The notes under the pieces: model-generated
Seen by the model: only the letters and a program-made list of their open reading frames with translations
Told to the model about the DNA's origin: nothing
Database searches by the model: none
NCBI RefSeq assembly: GCF_000718515.1
Contig: NZ_JNZS01000010.1
Coordinates: forward strand, 248,001 to 312,000
Direction of reading: 5' to 3'
Source of the DNA: Micromonospora parva
GTDB taxonomy: Bacteria > Actinomycetota > Actinomycetes > Mycobacteriales > Micromonosporaceae
Length of the DNA stretch: 64,000 nucleotides
In this document: positions 54,640 to 63,483 of the stretch, piece after piece
How positions within the stretch are numbered: position 1 is the stretch's first letter
How the letters are laid out: the number at the start of each line of letters is the position of its first letter
Program-made: the position numbers and the translations under genes

Positions 54640-55590
54640 GTGGCCTTCGCCCTGCGTAAGCGCGGCCCGAGCAGCTTCGAGCGGGCCGCCGACGGCTCGA
54701 TGACGCTCATCGAGCACGTCCGCGAGCTGCGTAACCGTCTCTTCCGCGCGTCCGTGGCGATCCTCATCGGGTTCGGTCTCGGTGTGTGGTTGGCCAAGCC
54801 GGTGCTGCACCTGCTCCAGCAGCCCTACTGTGACCTCCCGCAGGCCAGATTCGTCGACGGCAAGTGCGAGTTCGTGCAGCTCGGCCCCGCCGACCTGTTC
54901 CTGCTCAACCTGAAGGTCGCGCTCTGGGTCGGGTTGATCGTGGCCGCACCGGTCTGGCTCTACCAGCTCTGGGCGTTCATCGCGCCCGGCCTGCACCGGC
55001 ACGAGCGACGCTACGCGTACTTCTTCACCGCCCTCGCCGCGCCGCTGTTCGCGGCCGGTGCGGTGCTGGCGTACTTCGTCACGGCCAAGGGCCTGGAGTT
55101 CCTGCTCAGCATCTCCGACAGCGAGATCAGCACCACCCTGGAGATCACCAAGTACATCTCCTTCGTCACCAACCTGATCCTGTTGTTCGGGGTGGCGTTC
55201 GAGTTCCCGTTGATCGTGCTGATGCTCAACTTCGTGGGCATCGCCAGCGCGAAGCGGCTGCTCAGCTGGTGGCGGGTGGCGATCTTCGTGTTCTTCGCGT
55301 TCTCCGCCGTGGTCACCCCCACCCCGGACCCGTTCGGGATGACCGCGTTGGCGCTCTGCCTCTCCGCGCTCTACTTCGGCGCCGTCGGCGTCGCGTTCCT
55401 CAACGACAAGCGGCGTGGGCGGGGCAAGGAGATCTACGCCGGCATCGACGACGACGAGGTGTCGCCGTTGGAGTTCGACGCGGACCCGGTCGTGGCCGGG
55501 CAGCGGGTCGACTCGACCGCGCCGATCGGCGTACCCGAACCGGTCGCCCCTCCCGCGCCGATCGAGCGCCGCTACGACGACATGACCTGA
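54640..55590 (+). CDS. tatC: Twin-arginine translocase subunit TatC
   Basis: A 316-residue receptor for twin-arginine signal peptides with six membrane helices. The N-terminal HVRELRNRLFRA, the loop containing GPADLFLLNLKVALWVGL and the P-x-W motif region APVWLYQLWAFIAPGLHRHER are conserved; the glutamate in the fourth helix region (FEFPLIVLML) binds signal peptides. The C-terminal ~60 residues form an acidic cytosolic tail common in actinobacteria. In an operon with tatA. Confidence 0.97.
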   Translation: MAFALRKRGPSSFERAADGSMTLIEHVRELRNRLFRASVAILIGFGLGVWLAKPVLHLLQQPYCDLPQARFVDGKCEFVQLGPADLFLLNLKVALWVGLIVAAPVWLYQLWAFIAPGLHRHERRYAYFFTALAAPLFAAGAVLAYFVTAKGLEFLLSISDSEISTTLEITKYISFVTNLILLFGVAFEFPLIVLMLNFVGIASAKRLLSWWRVAIFVFFAFSAVVTPTPDPFGMTALALCLSALYFGAVGVAFLNDKRRGRGKEIYAGIDDDEVSPLEFDADPVVAGQRVDSTAPIGVPEPVAPPAPIERRYDDMT

Positions 55591-55614
55591 CGGCCCCGCG
55601 CCGACCGGTCCACC

Positions 55615-55646
55615 GACGCCGTCCCCGGGTTCCCGGGGGCGGCGTC
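55615..55646 (+). terminator. Hairpin terminator after tatC
   Basis: A 15 bp stem with one G-U pair (55615-55629 with 55632-55646) and a 2 nt nominal loop, 24 bp after the tatC stop. Confidence 0.7.
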
Positions 55647-55724
55647 GTCGCGTCACCTCCCGCGTCGGCGGCGGGACTGAAGGTGACGGCGGCCGCCCCG
55701 GGGAAACGGCGGGTGTCCGACCGG

Positions 55725-55730
55725 TACGGT
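55725..55730 (+). promoter_or_regulatory. -10 hexamer TACGGT of the diacylglycerol kinase-like gene
   Basis: TACGGT followed by 7 nt and GTG 55738. It rules out an in-frame GTG at 55729 that lies inside the hexamer. Confidence 0.6.
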
Positions 55731-55737
55731 GCTGCCC

Positions 55738-56751
55738 GTGACCGCAGACGATCACCTGCCCGCCGCCGGCGGACCGACCGACGGAGCCCTGGTCGCCGGC
55801 GGACCGACCGACGGCGCCCCGCTCACCGGTGGACCGGTCGACCGCGCCCCGCTCCCCGGTGGCCCGGTGGCCGTCCTCACGAACCCGACCGCGGGCCGGG
55901 GACGCTACCGGGCCCTGCTGCCCCGGCTGTTGGACGGGTTGGCCGTCGCCGGGCGGCCGATCCGGCTGCTGCCGGCGTCGAGCCCCGCCGAGGCGGAGGC
56001 GGCGTGCCGGGCCGCCGTGGCCGACGGCGCCGGCGCGCTGGTGGCGGTCGGTGGGGATGGCACCGTGCACCGGGCGTTGCAGGCGGTCGCCGGCACCGAC
56101 GTGCCGTTCGGCCCGATCCCGGCCGGCACCGGCAACGACTTCGCGCTGGACACCGGTTTCCCGGCGGACCCCCTCGCGGCGGCGGTGATGATCGGCGAGG
56201 CGCTGCGCGACGGCCGCAGTCGACCCGTCGACCTGGCCCGGATGGTCGGCGTCGACGGCGTCGAGCGGTGGTACGGGGCGGTCCTCGCGGCCGGGTTCGA
56301 CGCGATCGTCAACGAGCGGGCCAACCGGATGCGCTGGCCACGCGGCCCACGCCGGTACGACCTGGCGATCCTGGTCGAGCTGGCCCGGCTGCGCCCCCGC
56401 CGCTACACGCTGCGCCTCGACGGGGTGCCGCACGACCTGGACGCGGTGCTCGTGGCGGTGGGCAACTGCCCGACGTACGGCGGTGGCATGCGGATCTGCC
56501 CGGACGCGGACCCGACCGACGGGCTGCTCGACGTGGTGGTGGCGGGTCGGGTCAACCGGCGGACCCTGGTCCGGGTGAAGCCGCGCATCTATCAGGGCAC
56601 CCACGTCAGCCACCCGCTGGTGCGCAGTTTCCGGGCCCGCACCGTGGAGGTGGCCGCCGAGGGCATCACCTCGTACGCCGACGGGGAACGGTCACTGGCC
56701 CTGCCGGTGACGATCAGCGCGGTTCCGGCCGCCCTGCGGCTGCTGCGTTGA
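55738..56751 (+). CDS. Diacylglycerol kinase-family lipid kinase with repetitive N-terminus
   Basis: A 337-residue lipid kinase. The catalytic domain starts near residue 43 (VAVLTNPTAGRGRYRALLP); GGDGT is at 105-109 and the phosphate loop is PAGTGNDFA. The second domain carries YGGGMRICPDADPTDGLLDVVV, as in YegS and DgkB. It phosphorylates diacylglycerol or a related lipid. Residues 11-42 consist of three 10-residue repeats (GGPTDGA- type) encoded by a 30 bp minisatellite, not part of the fold. It overlaps the convergent EamA gene by 38 bp. Confidence 0.9.
   Translation: MTADDHLPAAGGPTDGALVAGGPTDGAPLTGGPVDRAPLPGGPVAVLTNPTAGRGRYRALLPRLLDGLAVAGRPIRLLPASSPAEAEAACRAAVADGAGALVAVGGDGTVHRALQAVAGTDVPFGPIPAGTGNDFALDTGFPADPLAAAVMIGEALRDGRSRPVDLARMVGVDGVERWYGAVLAAGFDAIVNERANRMRWPRGPRRYDLAILVELARLRPRRYTLRLDGVPHDLDAVLVAVGNCPTYGGGMRICPDADPTDGLLDVVVAGRVNRRTLVRVKPRIYQGTHVSHPLVRSFRARTVEVAAEGITSYADGERSLALPVTISAVPAALRLLR
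55768..55857 (+). repeat. 30 bp minisatellite, three units, in coding sequence
   Basis: Three 30 bp units encode GGPTDGALVA, GGPTDGAPLT and GGPVDRAPLP in the N-terminus of the lipid kinase; a partial fourth follows. The third unit is diverged. Confidence 0.75.
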
Positions 56752-57625
56752 CCCGGACCGCGCCGATGCTCGCAGCGATGACCAGCGCGATGGCGACGCA
56801 CTCCAGCACTGTCAGCGCCTGCCGCAGCACCAGCCACCCGGCGAGCGTGGCGACGGCCGGGCCGAGGCTCATCAGCACCGCGAACGTGGCGGTGGGCATC
56901 CGCCGTAGCGCCAGCAGTTCCAGGGTGTAGGGCAGCCCGGAGGCGAGCACCGCGAGGGCGGCGCCGAGCGCCAGCACCGGCGGGTCGAGCAGCACCGCGC
57001 CGCCGTCGACGATGCCCAGCGGCAGGGTGACCACCGCGGCGACGGTCAGCGCCAGGGCCAGCCCGTCCGCGCCGGGAAAGCGGCCGCCGACCCGGGCGCT
57101 CAGCACGATGTACGCGGCCCACATGGCGCCCGCGCCGAACGCGAAGGCCACCCCGACCGGGTTCAGCCGGTCGAAGCCGCCCTGCCCGAGCAGCGCCACC
57201 CCGGCCAGTGCCAACCCGGCCCAGCCCCAGCTGGCCAGGCGTCGGGCGGAGAACACCGACAACGCCAGCGGGCCGAGCACCTCAAGCGTCACCGCCGGGC
57301 CCAGCGGGATGCGTTCGATGGCCTGGTAGAACAGCGAGTTCATGCCGGCCAGCGCCAGCCCGAACGCGCCGGCCGCGAGCCAGGCCGAGCGGTCGTGTCC
57401 GCGCAGCCGGGGCCGGCACACCACGAGCAGCAGCACCGCGGCGATGGTCAGCCGCAGGGTCACCGCGCCGGCCACCCCGGTACGCGGGAAGAGCAACGCG
57501 GCCACGGCGGCGCCGAACTGCACCGACAGCGCCCCGCCGAGCACCAGCCCCACGGCGGCCACGCCACCGCGCCGGGCCGGTCGTGTCTCGCCCGAGGGTG
57601 GGGTGGGCAGCAGGGTGTCCGTCAC
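56714..57625 (-). CDS. EamA-family transporter (RhtA-like)
   Basis: A 303-residue protein with ten membrane helices in two EamA repeats (LRLTIAAVLLLVVCRPRL, AIERIPLGPAVTLEVLGPLALSV; second repeat GAMWAAYIVLSARVG, MPTATFAVLMSLGPAVATLAGWLVL). The RhtA subgroup exports threonine, homoserine or related metabolites. GTG 57625 is chosen from the leaderless -10 TACCGT 7 nt upstream. The 3' end overlaps the lipid kinase by 38 bp. Confidence 0.9.
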   Translation of the reverse strand: MTDTLLPTPPSGETRPARRGGVAAVGLVLGGALSVQFGAAVAALLFPRTGVAGAVTLRLTIAAVLLLVVCRPRLRGHDRSAWLAAGAFGLALAGMNSLFYQAIERIPLGPAVTLEVLGPLALSVFSARRLASWGWAGLALAGVALLGQGGFDRLNPVGVAFAFGAGAMWAAYIVLSARVGGRFPGADGLALALTVAAVVTLPLGIVDGGAVLLDPPVLALGAALAVLASGLPYTLELLALRRMPTATFAVLMSLGPAVATLAGWLVLRQALTVLECVAIALVIAASIGAVRVNAAAAGRPEPR

Positions 57626-57632
57626 GGGCACG

Positions 57633-57638
57633 ACGGTA
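57633..57638 (-). promoter_or_regulatory. -10 hexamer TACCGT of the EamA gene
   Basis: Minus strand TACCGT (57638-57633), 7 nt before GTG 57625. Confidence 0.6.
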
Positions 57639-57712
57639 GGCGTTGCGCCCGGGCCACAGCGCGGCGGTGTCCACCTCAGTGACCAACAAGGCGCGGGTCG
57701 GGCCGGTGTCGC

Positions 57713-58471
57713 TCAGCCCGGCAGGGCCAGGTCGAGCACCGCGCCGAGGCCGTTCTCCCGACCCGGCTCGGCGGCCGGGAGGACCAGCACCGAGCAGCCG
57801 GCGGCCACCGCGCCGGCGTCCGCGGGGGTGTCACCGACCATCAGGGTCTGCTCCGGGTCGACGCCCAGCATCCCGCAGGCCCGCCAGAAGATCGCCGGGT
57901 CGGGTTTGCACCGCCCCACCTCGTACGAGAGGACGAACGCGTCGACGAGGTCGGTCAGCCCCCAGGTGTCGAAGTGTGGCCGCAGGTCGAAGCCGATGTT
58001 GCTGACCACCGCCACCGGCACCCCGGCGTCGCGCAGCGCGGTCAGCGTGGGGGCGGTGTCGGCGTACGGATGCCAGCCGTCGGCGGTCAGCAACCGCTCG
58101 TAGAGCGCGTCGGCGAAACCGTCGATGCCGGCGTCGACGGTTTCGGCCAGCCCGGTGTACGCGCCCCGGTGAGCGTGTTGGTAGAGGTCCCGGTCGGCCC
58201 ACAGTTCGGCCAGTCGGGGTGGCACCCGCGCCGGCAGTGGCCCGCCGGCGCGCCCGGCGGTCAGCAGGCGGTCGGCCAGCGAGGTGGCGCGGACCCGGTC
58301 CAGGGTGACGCCGCACGCCGCCGCGGCCTCCAGCACCCACCGCTGGGGGTCCTCCACCTGGGCCAGGGTGCCGTGGAAGTCGAAGAGCACCGCCTTGACC
58401 GAGCGTCGGGACGCCCGGCGCTCGGCGGTGCCCGGCGGACTGGTCTGGGGCGGTTCGGCATGGTCCGGCAC
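57713..58471 (-). CDS. HAD-superfamily hydrolase with DFHGT motif
   Basis: A 252-residue HAD protein. Motif I reads DFHGT: the nucleophile D31 is kept, but the usual acid/base Asp two residues later is His33, a variant found in some actinobacterial HADs. Motif II is VVSNIG, motif III KPDPAIF and motif IV VGDTPADA. A cap domain is present at ~40-110. Phosphatase activity is plausible but may be altered. GTG 58471 follows a leaderless -10 (TAGGGT) by 7 nt; the longer frame upstream is unlikely. Confidence 0.85.
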   Translation of the reverse strand: MPDHAEPPQTSPPGTAERRASRRSVKAVLFDFHGTLAQVEDPQRWVLEAAAACGVTLDRVRATSLADRLLTAGRAGGPLPARVPPRLAELWADRDLYQHAHRGAYTGLAETVDAGIDGFADALYERLLTADGWHPYADTAPTLTALRDAGVPVAVVSNIGFDLRPHFDTWGLTDLVDAFVLSYEVGRCKPDPAIFWRACGMLGVDPEQTLMVGDTPADAGAVAAGCSVLVLPAAEPGRENGLGAVLDLALPG

Positions 58472-58478
58472 GCCGTGC

Positions 58479-58484
58479 ACCCTA
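58479..58484 (-). promoter_or_regulatory. -10 hexamer TAGGGT of the HAD gene
   Basis: Minus strand TAGGGT (58484-58479), 7 nt before GTG 58471. Confidence 0.6.
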
Positions 58485-58544
58485 CCGACCGCCCCCGACC
58501 GCCCCTCCGGACGGCCTTGTGGGGTGCTGTGACTCGGCACGCAC

Positions 58545-58550
58545 TAATCT
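58545..58550 (+). promoter_or_regulatory. -10 hexamer TAATCT of helY
   Basis: TAATCT followed by 7 nt and ATG 58558; decides the start over an in-frame ATG at 58519. Confidence 0.65.
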
Positions 58551-58557
58551 TGGTGCC

Positions 58558-61359
58558 ATGTCGAGCCCCGCCGAGCGGTACGCAGCGGCGCGCCGCAAGG
58601 CCGCACAAGCCGCACAGTTTCCGGCGTTGGACGAGTTCGCCCTTGAGCTGGGGTTCGACCTCGACGACTTCCAGCGGGAGGCGTGTCAGTCGCTGGAGCG
58701 GGGCAGCGGTGTGCTGGTCTGCGCCCCCACCGGCGCCGGCAAGACGGTGGTCGGGGAGTTCGCCGTCCACCTGGCGTTGCGCGGGCGGCCCGACGACCCG
58801 GTGCCCGCCGCCGACGCGACGACCCCGCCGGCGCGGCGCAAGTGCTTCTACACCACGCCGATCAAGGCGTTGTCCAACCAGAAGTACCACGACCTGGTCG
58901 CCCGGTACGGCGCCGAGCAGGTGGGCCTGCTGACCGGCGACAACGCGATCAACGGCGACGCGCCGGTGATCGTGATGACCACCGAGGTGCTGCGCAACAT
59001 GCTCTACGCGGGCTCCAGCACCCTGCAGGGCCTCGCGTACGTCGTGATGGACGAGGTGCACTACCTGGCCGACCGGTTCCGCGGCGGGGTGTGGGAAGAG
59101 GTGATCATTCACCTGCCGGCCTCGGTCACCCTGGTCTCGTTGTCGGCGACCGTGTCCAACGCCGAGGAGTTCGCCGACTGGCTGGTCACCGTGCGCGGCG
59201 AGACCGCGGTGGTGGTCAGCGAGCACCGGCCGGTGCCGTTGTGGCAGCACATGCTGGTCGGCAAGCGGATGTTCGACCTGTTCCACGACGCCGACGCCGC
59301 GCGCAAGCACGACGTGCACCCGGAGTTGCTGCGCTACACCCGGGAGACCGTGCGGCGGCTGGAGTTGGGCGAGGGGCGCAGCGCGGGCCCCGGTGCCGGG
59401 CGTCGTGGCCCGCGCTGGCGTGGCCCGATGCGCCCCGACATCGTCGACCGGCTGGACCGGGAGGGTCTGCTGCCGGCGATCCTGTTCATCTTCAGCCGGG
59501 CCGGGTGCGCCGCCGCGGTGCAGCAGTGCCTCGCCGCCGGGTTGCGGCTCACCTCGGCGGAGGAGCGGGCCGAGATCCGCCGGGTCGTCGAGTCCCGGGT
59601 CACCGCCATTCCCGGGGAGGACCTGTCGGTCCTGGGCTACTGGGAGTGGCTGGACGGTCTGGAACGCGGCCTGGCCGCCCACCACGCGGGCATGCTGCCG
59701 GTGTTCAAGGAAGTCGTCGAGGAGCTGTTCGTCCGTGGCCTGGTCAAGGCGGTCTTCGCCACCGAGACCCTGGCGTTGGGCATCAACATGCCGGCCCGCT
59801 GCGTCGTCCTGGAACGGCTGGTGAAGTACAACGGCGAGGCGCACGTCGACCTGACCCCGGGGGAGTACACGCAGCTCACCGGGCGCGCCGGGCGCCGTGG
59901 CATCGACGTGGAGGGGCACGCCGTCGTGGTGTGGTCCCCGGAGACCGACCCGCGGCACGTGGCCGGGTTGGCGTCCACCCGCACCTACCCGCTGCGCTCC
60001 AGCTTCCGGCCGTCGTACAACATGGCCGTGAACCTGGTCGGCACTGTCGGCGCGGAGCCGGCCCGCGCTCTGCTGGAGTCGTCGTTCGCCCAGTTCCAGG
60101 CGGACCGGTCGGTGGTCGGTCTGGCCCGGCAGGTGCAGCGCAACACCGAGACCATCGAGGCGTACGGCGCGGAGGCCGCCTGCCACCACGGCGACTTCGA
60201 CGAGTACTTCGCGCTGCGGGTGGCGATCGCCGAGCGGGAGAAGGCGATCGCCCGGCAGGGGCAGACCCAGCGCAAGGCCGCCGCGGTGGCCTCGTTGGAG
60301 CGGCTGCGCGTCGGTGACGTGATCCGGGTGCCGTCGGGCCGGCGGGCCGGTCTGGCGGTGGTGCTGGACCCGGCGACCGGCGGGTTCGGTGAGCCCCGGC
60401 CGCTGGTGCTCACCCAGGACCGTTGGGCCGGGCGGGTCAGCCCCGGCGACTTCACCACACCCGCCGAGGTGCTGGCCCGCATCCGGGTGCCCAAGCACTT
60501 CAACCACCGGTCACCGGCCGCCCGGCGGGATCTCGCCGCCGAGGTCAGCGGGACCGGCCTGGACCGGCACGGCGGTCGGCGCGGAGGGCGTTCGCGGCAG
60601 GTGACCGGCGAGGACCACCGGATCACCCAGCTGCGCACCGAGCTGCGCCACCACCCCTGCCACGCCTGCCCGGAGCGGGAGGAGCACGCCCGCTGGGCGG
60701 AGCGGCGTCGGCGGCTGGAGCGCGACACCGAGGAGCTGCGCCAGCGGGTCAGCGGCCGTACGGGGTCCCTCGCCCGGACGTTCGACCGGATCGTGGCGTT
60801 GCTGACCGAGCGGGGGTACCTCGCCCGCGACGGCGCGGTCACCGACGCCGGTCGGATGCTGGGCCGGATCTGGACCGAGGCGGACCTGCTGGTCGCCGAG
60901 TGCCTGCGCCGGGGGGTGTGGAACGGGCTGTCGCCGGCCGAGTTGGCCGCCGCGGTGTCGGTGGTGGTGTTCGAGGCGCGCCGTGATGTCGACGAGCGGG
61001 CGTCGCTGCCGCGCGGGCCGGTGGCCGACGCGGTGGACGAGACGCTGAAGCTGTGGGGGGAGATCGAGGCCGACGAGGCGGCGCGCGGGCTGACCGCGAC
61101 CCGGGAACCGGATCTCGGGTTCGCCTGGCCGGTCTACCGGTGGGCCCGGGGTGAGGCGCTGGCCAAGGTGCTCGGCAGCGGGCACGAGATCGATGGTGAG
61201 ATGCCCGCCGGTGACTTTGTCCGGTGGGCCCGACAGGTCGTCGACCTGCTCGGTCAGATTGCCGACTCCGGTGGCGCCGCAAGTGAGCTGCGCTCCACGG
61301 CGCGACAGGCTATAGCGGCGGTCAATCGGGGCGTTCTCGCTTACCACACGTCCGCCTGA
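58558..61359 (+). CDS. helY: Ski2-like DExH-box RNA helicase HelY
   Basis: A 933-residue helicase. Walker A APTGAGKT is at 56-63, motif Ia TPIKALSNQKY, motif II DEVH at 165-168, motif III SATVSN, and the second RecA domain with FATETLALGINMPA and the arginine-finger motif QLTGRAGRRG. The C-terminal part (residues ~580-933) holds the winged-helix and helical bundle of Ski2/Mtr4 enzymes. It unwinds structured RNA during decay. It is the conserved right-hand neighbour of tatAC. A classical U-tract terminator follows. Confidence 0.95.
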   Translation: MSSPAERYAAARRKAAQAAQFPALDEFALELGFDLDDFQREACQSLERGSGVLVCAPTGAGKTVVGEFAVHLALRGRPDDPVPAADATTPPARRKCFYTTPIKALSNQKYHDLVARYGAEQVGLLTGDNAINGDAPVIVMTTEVLRNMLYAGSSTLQGLAYVVMDEVHYLADRFRGGVWEEVIIHLPASVTLVSLSATVSNAEEFADWLVTVRGETAVVVSEHRPVPLWQHMLVGKRMFDLFHDADAARKHDVHPELLRYTRETVRRLELGEGRSAGPGAGRRGPRWRGPMRPDIVDRLDREGLLPAILFIFSRAGCAAAVQQCLAAGLRLTSAEERAEIRRVVESRVTAIPGEDLSVLGYWEWLDGLERGLAAHHAGMLPVFKEVVEELFVRGLVKAVFATETLALGINMPARCVVLERLVKYNGEAHVDLTPGEYTQLTGRAGRRGIDVEGHAVVVWSPETDPRHVAGLASTRTYPLRSSFRPSYNMAVNLVGTVGAEPARALLESSFAQFQADRSVVGLARQVQRNTETIEAYGAEAACHHGDFDEYFALRVAIAEREKAIARQGQTQRKAAAVASLERLRVGDVIRVPSGRRAGLAVVLDPATGGFGEPRPLVLTQDRWAGRVSPGDFTTPAEVLARIRVPKHFNHRSPAARRDLAAEVSGTGLDRHGGRRGGRSRQVTGEDHRITQLRTELRHHPCHACPEREEHARWAERRRRLERDTEELRQRVSGRTGSLARTFDRIVALLTERGYLARDGAVTDAGRMLGRIWTEADLLVAECLRRGVWNGLSPAELAAAVSVVVFEARRDVDERASLPRGPVADAVDETLKLWGEIEADEAARGLTATREPDLGFAWPVYRWARGEALAKVLGSGHEIDGEMPAGDFVRWARQVVDLLGQIADSGGAASELRSTARQAIAAVNRGVLAYHTSA

Positions 61360-61360
61360 C

Positions 61361-61380
61361 AATGACGATCCGTCATTTTT
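61361..61380 (+). terminator. Intrinsic terminator with U-tract after helY
   Basis: AATGACG (61361-61367) pairs with CGTCATT (61371-61377), loop ATC, and the T-run 61376-61380 follows. It is one of only two hairpins in the window with a U-tract. Confidence 0.8.
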
Positions 61381-61438
61381 CGTCGGCGAATCGACGCAGC
61401 GGACGGTTACCGCGACGGCACCTTACGAATAGCCGCCA

Positions 61439-61454
61439 AGGCGCTGTTGCGCCT
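61439..61454 (+). promoter_or_regulatory. Hairpin in the long leader of the MHYT gene
   Basis: AGGCGC-TGTT-GCGCCT, a 6 bp stem in the ~145 bp stretch between helY and the MHYT gene, 72 bp before the start. Role unknown; no riboswitch class recognised. Confidence 0.3.
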
Positions 61455-61525
61455 GATCACGGCACCCCTGATCATTGCCGAGGCGTCGTGTTGACGGGCC
61501 GGTAACGAATGGGGAGAAAGCCGCC

Positions 61526-62410
61526 GTGGCGGAAATCAATCATTTTGAGTACGGGTGGATCACGCCCGCGTTGAGTTACGCGCTGTCCGTGCTCGGATCG
61601 ATCCTCGGTCTGGTCTGTGCCGGACGCATTCGCACGGCCCGGACCGGCGGTCAGCGGGCATGGTGGGGTCTGTTGTCGGCCTGGGCGCTGGGCGGCACCG
61701 CCATCTGGGCGATGCACTTCATGGCCATGCTCGGCTTCGCTGTCGAGAACACCCGGATCCGCTACGACGTGCCGCTGACCGCGGCCAGCACGGCCATCGC
61801 CGTGGTGGCGGTCGGTATCGGCCTGGCCATCGTGGGCACCGGCCGGCTCAATCCGGTACGCCTGATCGCCGGTGGCCTCTTCACCGGTGTCGGCGTGGCC
61901 TCCATGCACTACACCGGGATGGCCGCCATGCGCCTCAACGGCAGCCTCGGCTACGACACCGTCCGGGTGGTGCTCTCGGTGGTCATCGCGGTGGTGGCGG
62001 CCACCGTCGCCCTGTGGCTCGCGATGACCGTCCGGCGGGGGGTCGTGATCTTCGCGTCCGCGCTGGTCATGGGGATCGCCGTCAACGGAATGCACTTCAC
62101 CGGCATGAGCGCCCTGTCGGTGCACCGCCACGAGGGGACCGGCGAGGTGACCGGCACCGGGGTGAGCACCCTGCTGGTGCCGATCGTGCTGGCGGTGATC
62201 TTCGGGGTGGTCGGTCTGCTCTACGCGCTGCTGGCCGCTCCGACCGACGACGACCGGGCCGCCACCGCGTACCTGGACGGGCGGCGGCTCGCCGCACCGG
62301 AGGCCCCGGCGCCCACCGCCGCTCCCGATCCGGTCGGGTTGCGGGCCCGCTCCACCCTCGGCCAGCCAGGTACGCCGTTCCCGTCCCGCCGGGACACACC
62401 GCCGCGCTGA
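61526..62410 (+). CDS. MHYT-domain membrane sensor
   Basis: A 294-residue protein with seven predicted helices and three MHYT units: AMHFMAM, SMHYTGM and GMHFTGM, each near the outer face, proposed to bind copper and sense gases such as O2, CO or NO. No GGDEF, EAL or kinase domain follows, only a ~60-residue disordered cytosolic tail. GGGGAG lies 9-14 nt before GTG 61526. It is a stand-alone sensor, so signal output must use a partner. Confidence 0.9.
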   Translation: MAEINHFEYGWITPALSYALSVLGSILGLVCAGRIRTARTGGQRAWWGLLSAWALGGTAIWAMHFMAMLGFAVENTRIRYDVPLTAASTAIAVVAVGIGLAIVGTGRLNPVRLIAGGLFTGVGVASMHYTGMAAMRLNGSLGYDTVRVVLSVVIAVVAATVALWLAMTVRRGVVIFASALVMGIAVNGMHFTGMSALSVHRHEGTGEVTGTGVSTLLVPIVLAVIFGVVGLLYALLAAPTDDDRAATAYLDGRRLAAPEAPAPTAAPDPVGLRARSTLGQPGTPFPSRRDTPPR

Positions 62411-62442
62411 CGCCGCTCGGCCCGCGCTGACGCCGCTCGGCC
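62403..62442 (+). repeat. 20 bp perfect tandem duplication across the MHYT stop codon
   Basis: The 20 bp unit CGCGCTGACGCCGCTCGGCC at 62403-62422 is repeated at 62423-62442, so a second copy of the stop-codon region follows the first. Recent slippage is likely. Confidence 0.8.
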
Positions 62443-62476
62443 CGGCCCGCGCCGTCCACGCCGGTGCGGCGGCGGG

Positions 62477-63352
62477 TCAGGCCGGCCGGCGGCTGCGGCC
62501 GACGGTGAGGGTGGCCAGCAGCCCGGGGTGATCTGTCGCCTCGCGCATGGGCACCACGGTGCGACAGCAGATCGTGATGTCCGGGGTCGCCGTGATGTGT
62601 TGCAGCCGGCCGTCGTCGATGCGTTGATGGCCGGTCGGCGTGCAGGTCCGCACGTCGGGGTCGTGGCCGGCGCGCAGGTTGAGGTCGCCGGCCAGCACGG
62701 TGGGCAGGCTTCCGGCGTCGCGGCTGATCCCCGGCAGGATGACGTCGAGCAGGTGGTGGCACTGGGTGAGCGCGACGCGGTAGCCGGTGGCCGACAGGTG
62801 CGTGGTGCAGGCGAGCAGGGCGCCGTCGGCGTCGACGCAGAGCCAGGCCCGTTCCTCGGGGTCCGCGAGGTCCTGCGTCGGATGGGTTCCGGCGTACACG
62901 GTGCCCGGGCCGGCCGCTGCCCGCGCGTGGGCCAGCAGCCCGATGCCGAATCGTTGGCCGTTGCGGCAGCGGGTGTCGTCGCCGCTCGGTCGGTCACCGG
63001 CGGCCTGGAACGCGGCCACGACGGTCCGGCCGGGGTGGACGGTCTGGAACACGCGGCGCAGGACGGCAAGGTCGTTCGCGCAGATCTCGTTGAGGGTGAC
63101 CAGGTCGGGCGTCTCGGCGGTGATCACCTCGGTGGCCCTGGCCAGCGCCCGGCCGGTGTAGCAACCGGCGCGGCCACTGTTGCAGAGGTTCATCTGCAGC
63201 ATCCGCAGCACGGTGACCTGCGGGGCGTCGGCCGGTGCGGCGCGCAGTGCGGTCGGTCGTGCGGCTGGCGCCGCGGTCGGCAGAGCGGCGACGGCGAGGA
63301 GGCAGCCCACGGCCAGGGCGCGGCGCAGGAAACGGTTCGAACGGGCGGCCAC
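62477..63352 (-). CDS. Secreted endonuclease/exonuclease/phosphatase-family protein
   Basis: A 291-residue exported protein. Residues 1-30 are a signal peptide (RRALAVGCLLAVAALPTAAPA). The EEP fold follows with LQMNLCNSG, TLNEICANDLAVL (catalytic Glu), TTHLSATG, VLAGDLNLRAGHDPD and a terminal H-containing segment ATDHPGLLATL. Six or more Cys suggest disulfides outside the cell. Substrate may be nucleic acid or a phospholipid. GTG start. Convergent with the MHYT gene. Confidence 0.85.
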   Translation of the reverse strand: MAARSNRFLRRALAVGCLLAVAALPTAAPAARPTALRAAPADAPQVTVLRMLQMNLCNSGRAGCYTGRALARATEVITAETPDLVTLNEICANDLAVLRRVFQTVHPGRTVVAAFQAAGDRPSGDDTRCRNGQRFGIGLLAHARAAAGPGTVYAGTHPTQDLADPEERAWLCVDADGALLACTTHLSATGYRVALTQCHHLLDVILPGISRDAGSLPTVLAGDLNLRAGHDPDVRTCTPTGHQRIDDGRLQHITATPDITICCRTVVPMREATDHPGLLATLTVGRSRRPA

Positions 63353-63483
63353 ACGGACTCCGGATGCACGAGGCGACAGTCATCGCCGAGGTGCCAGTGA
63401 TCCTACTGGCGGTCCAGCCACGATGGAGATCCAGAGCGGCGGGCCGAGGGGGCACCCGCGTGGCGCGTACCCCCTCGGGTCGC

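Noticed and set aside
61381..61525. Riboswitch (cyclic-di-AMP or cyclic-di-GMP class) upstream of the MHYT gene
   Set aside because: The leader has a short hairpin, but I could not match the conserved cores of either class. Reported only as a structured leader.
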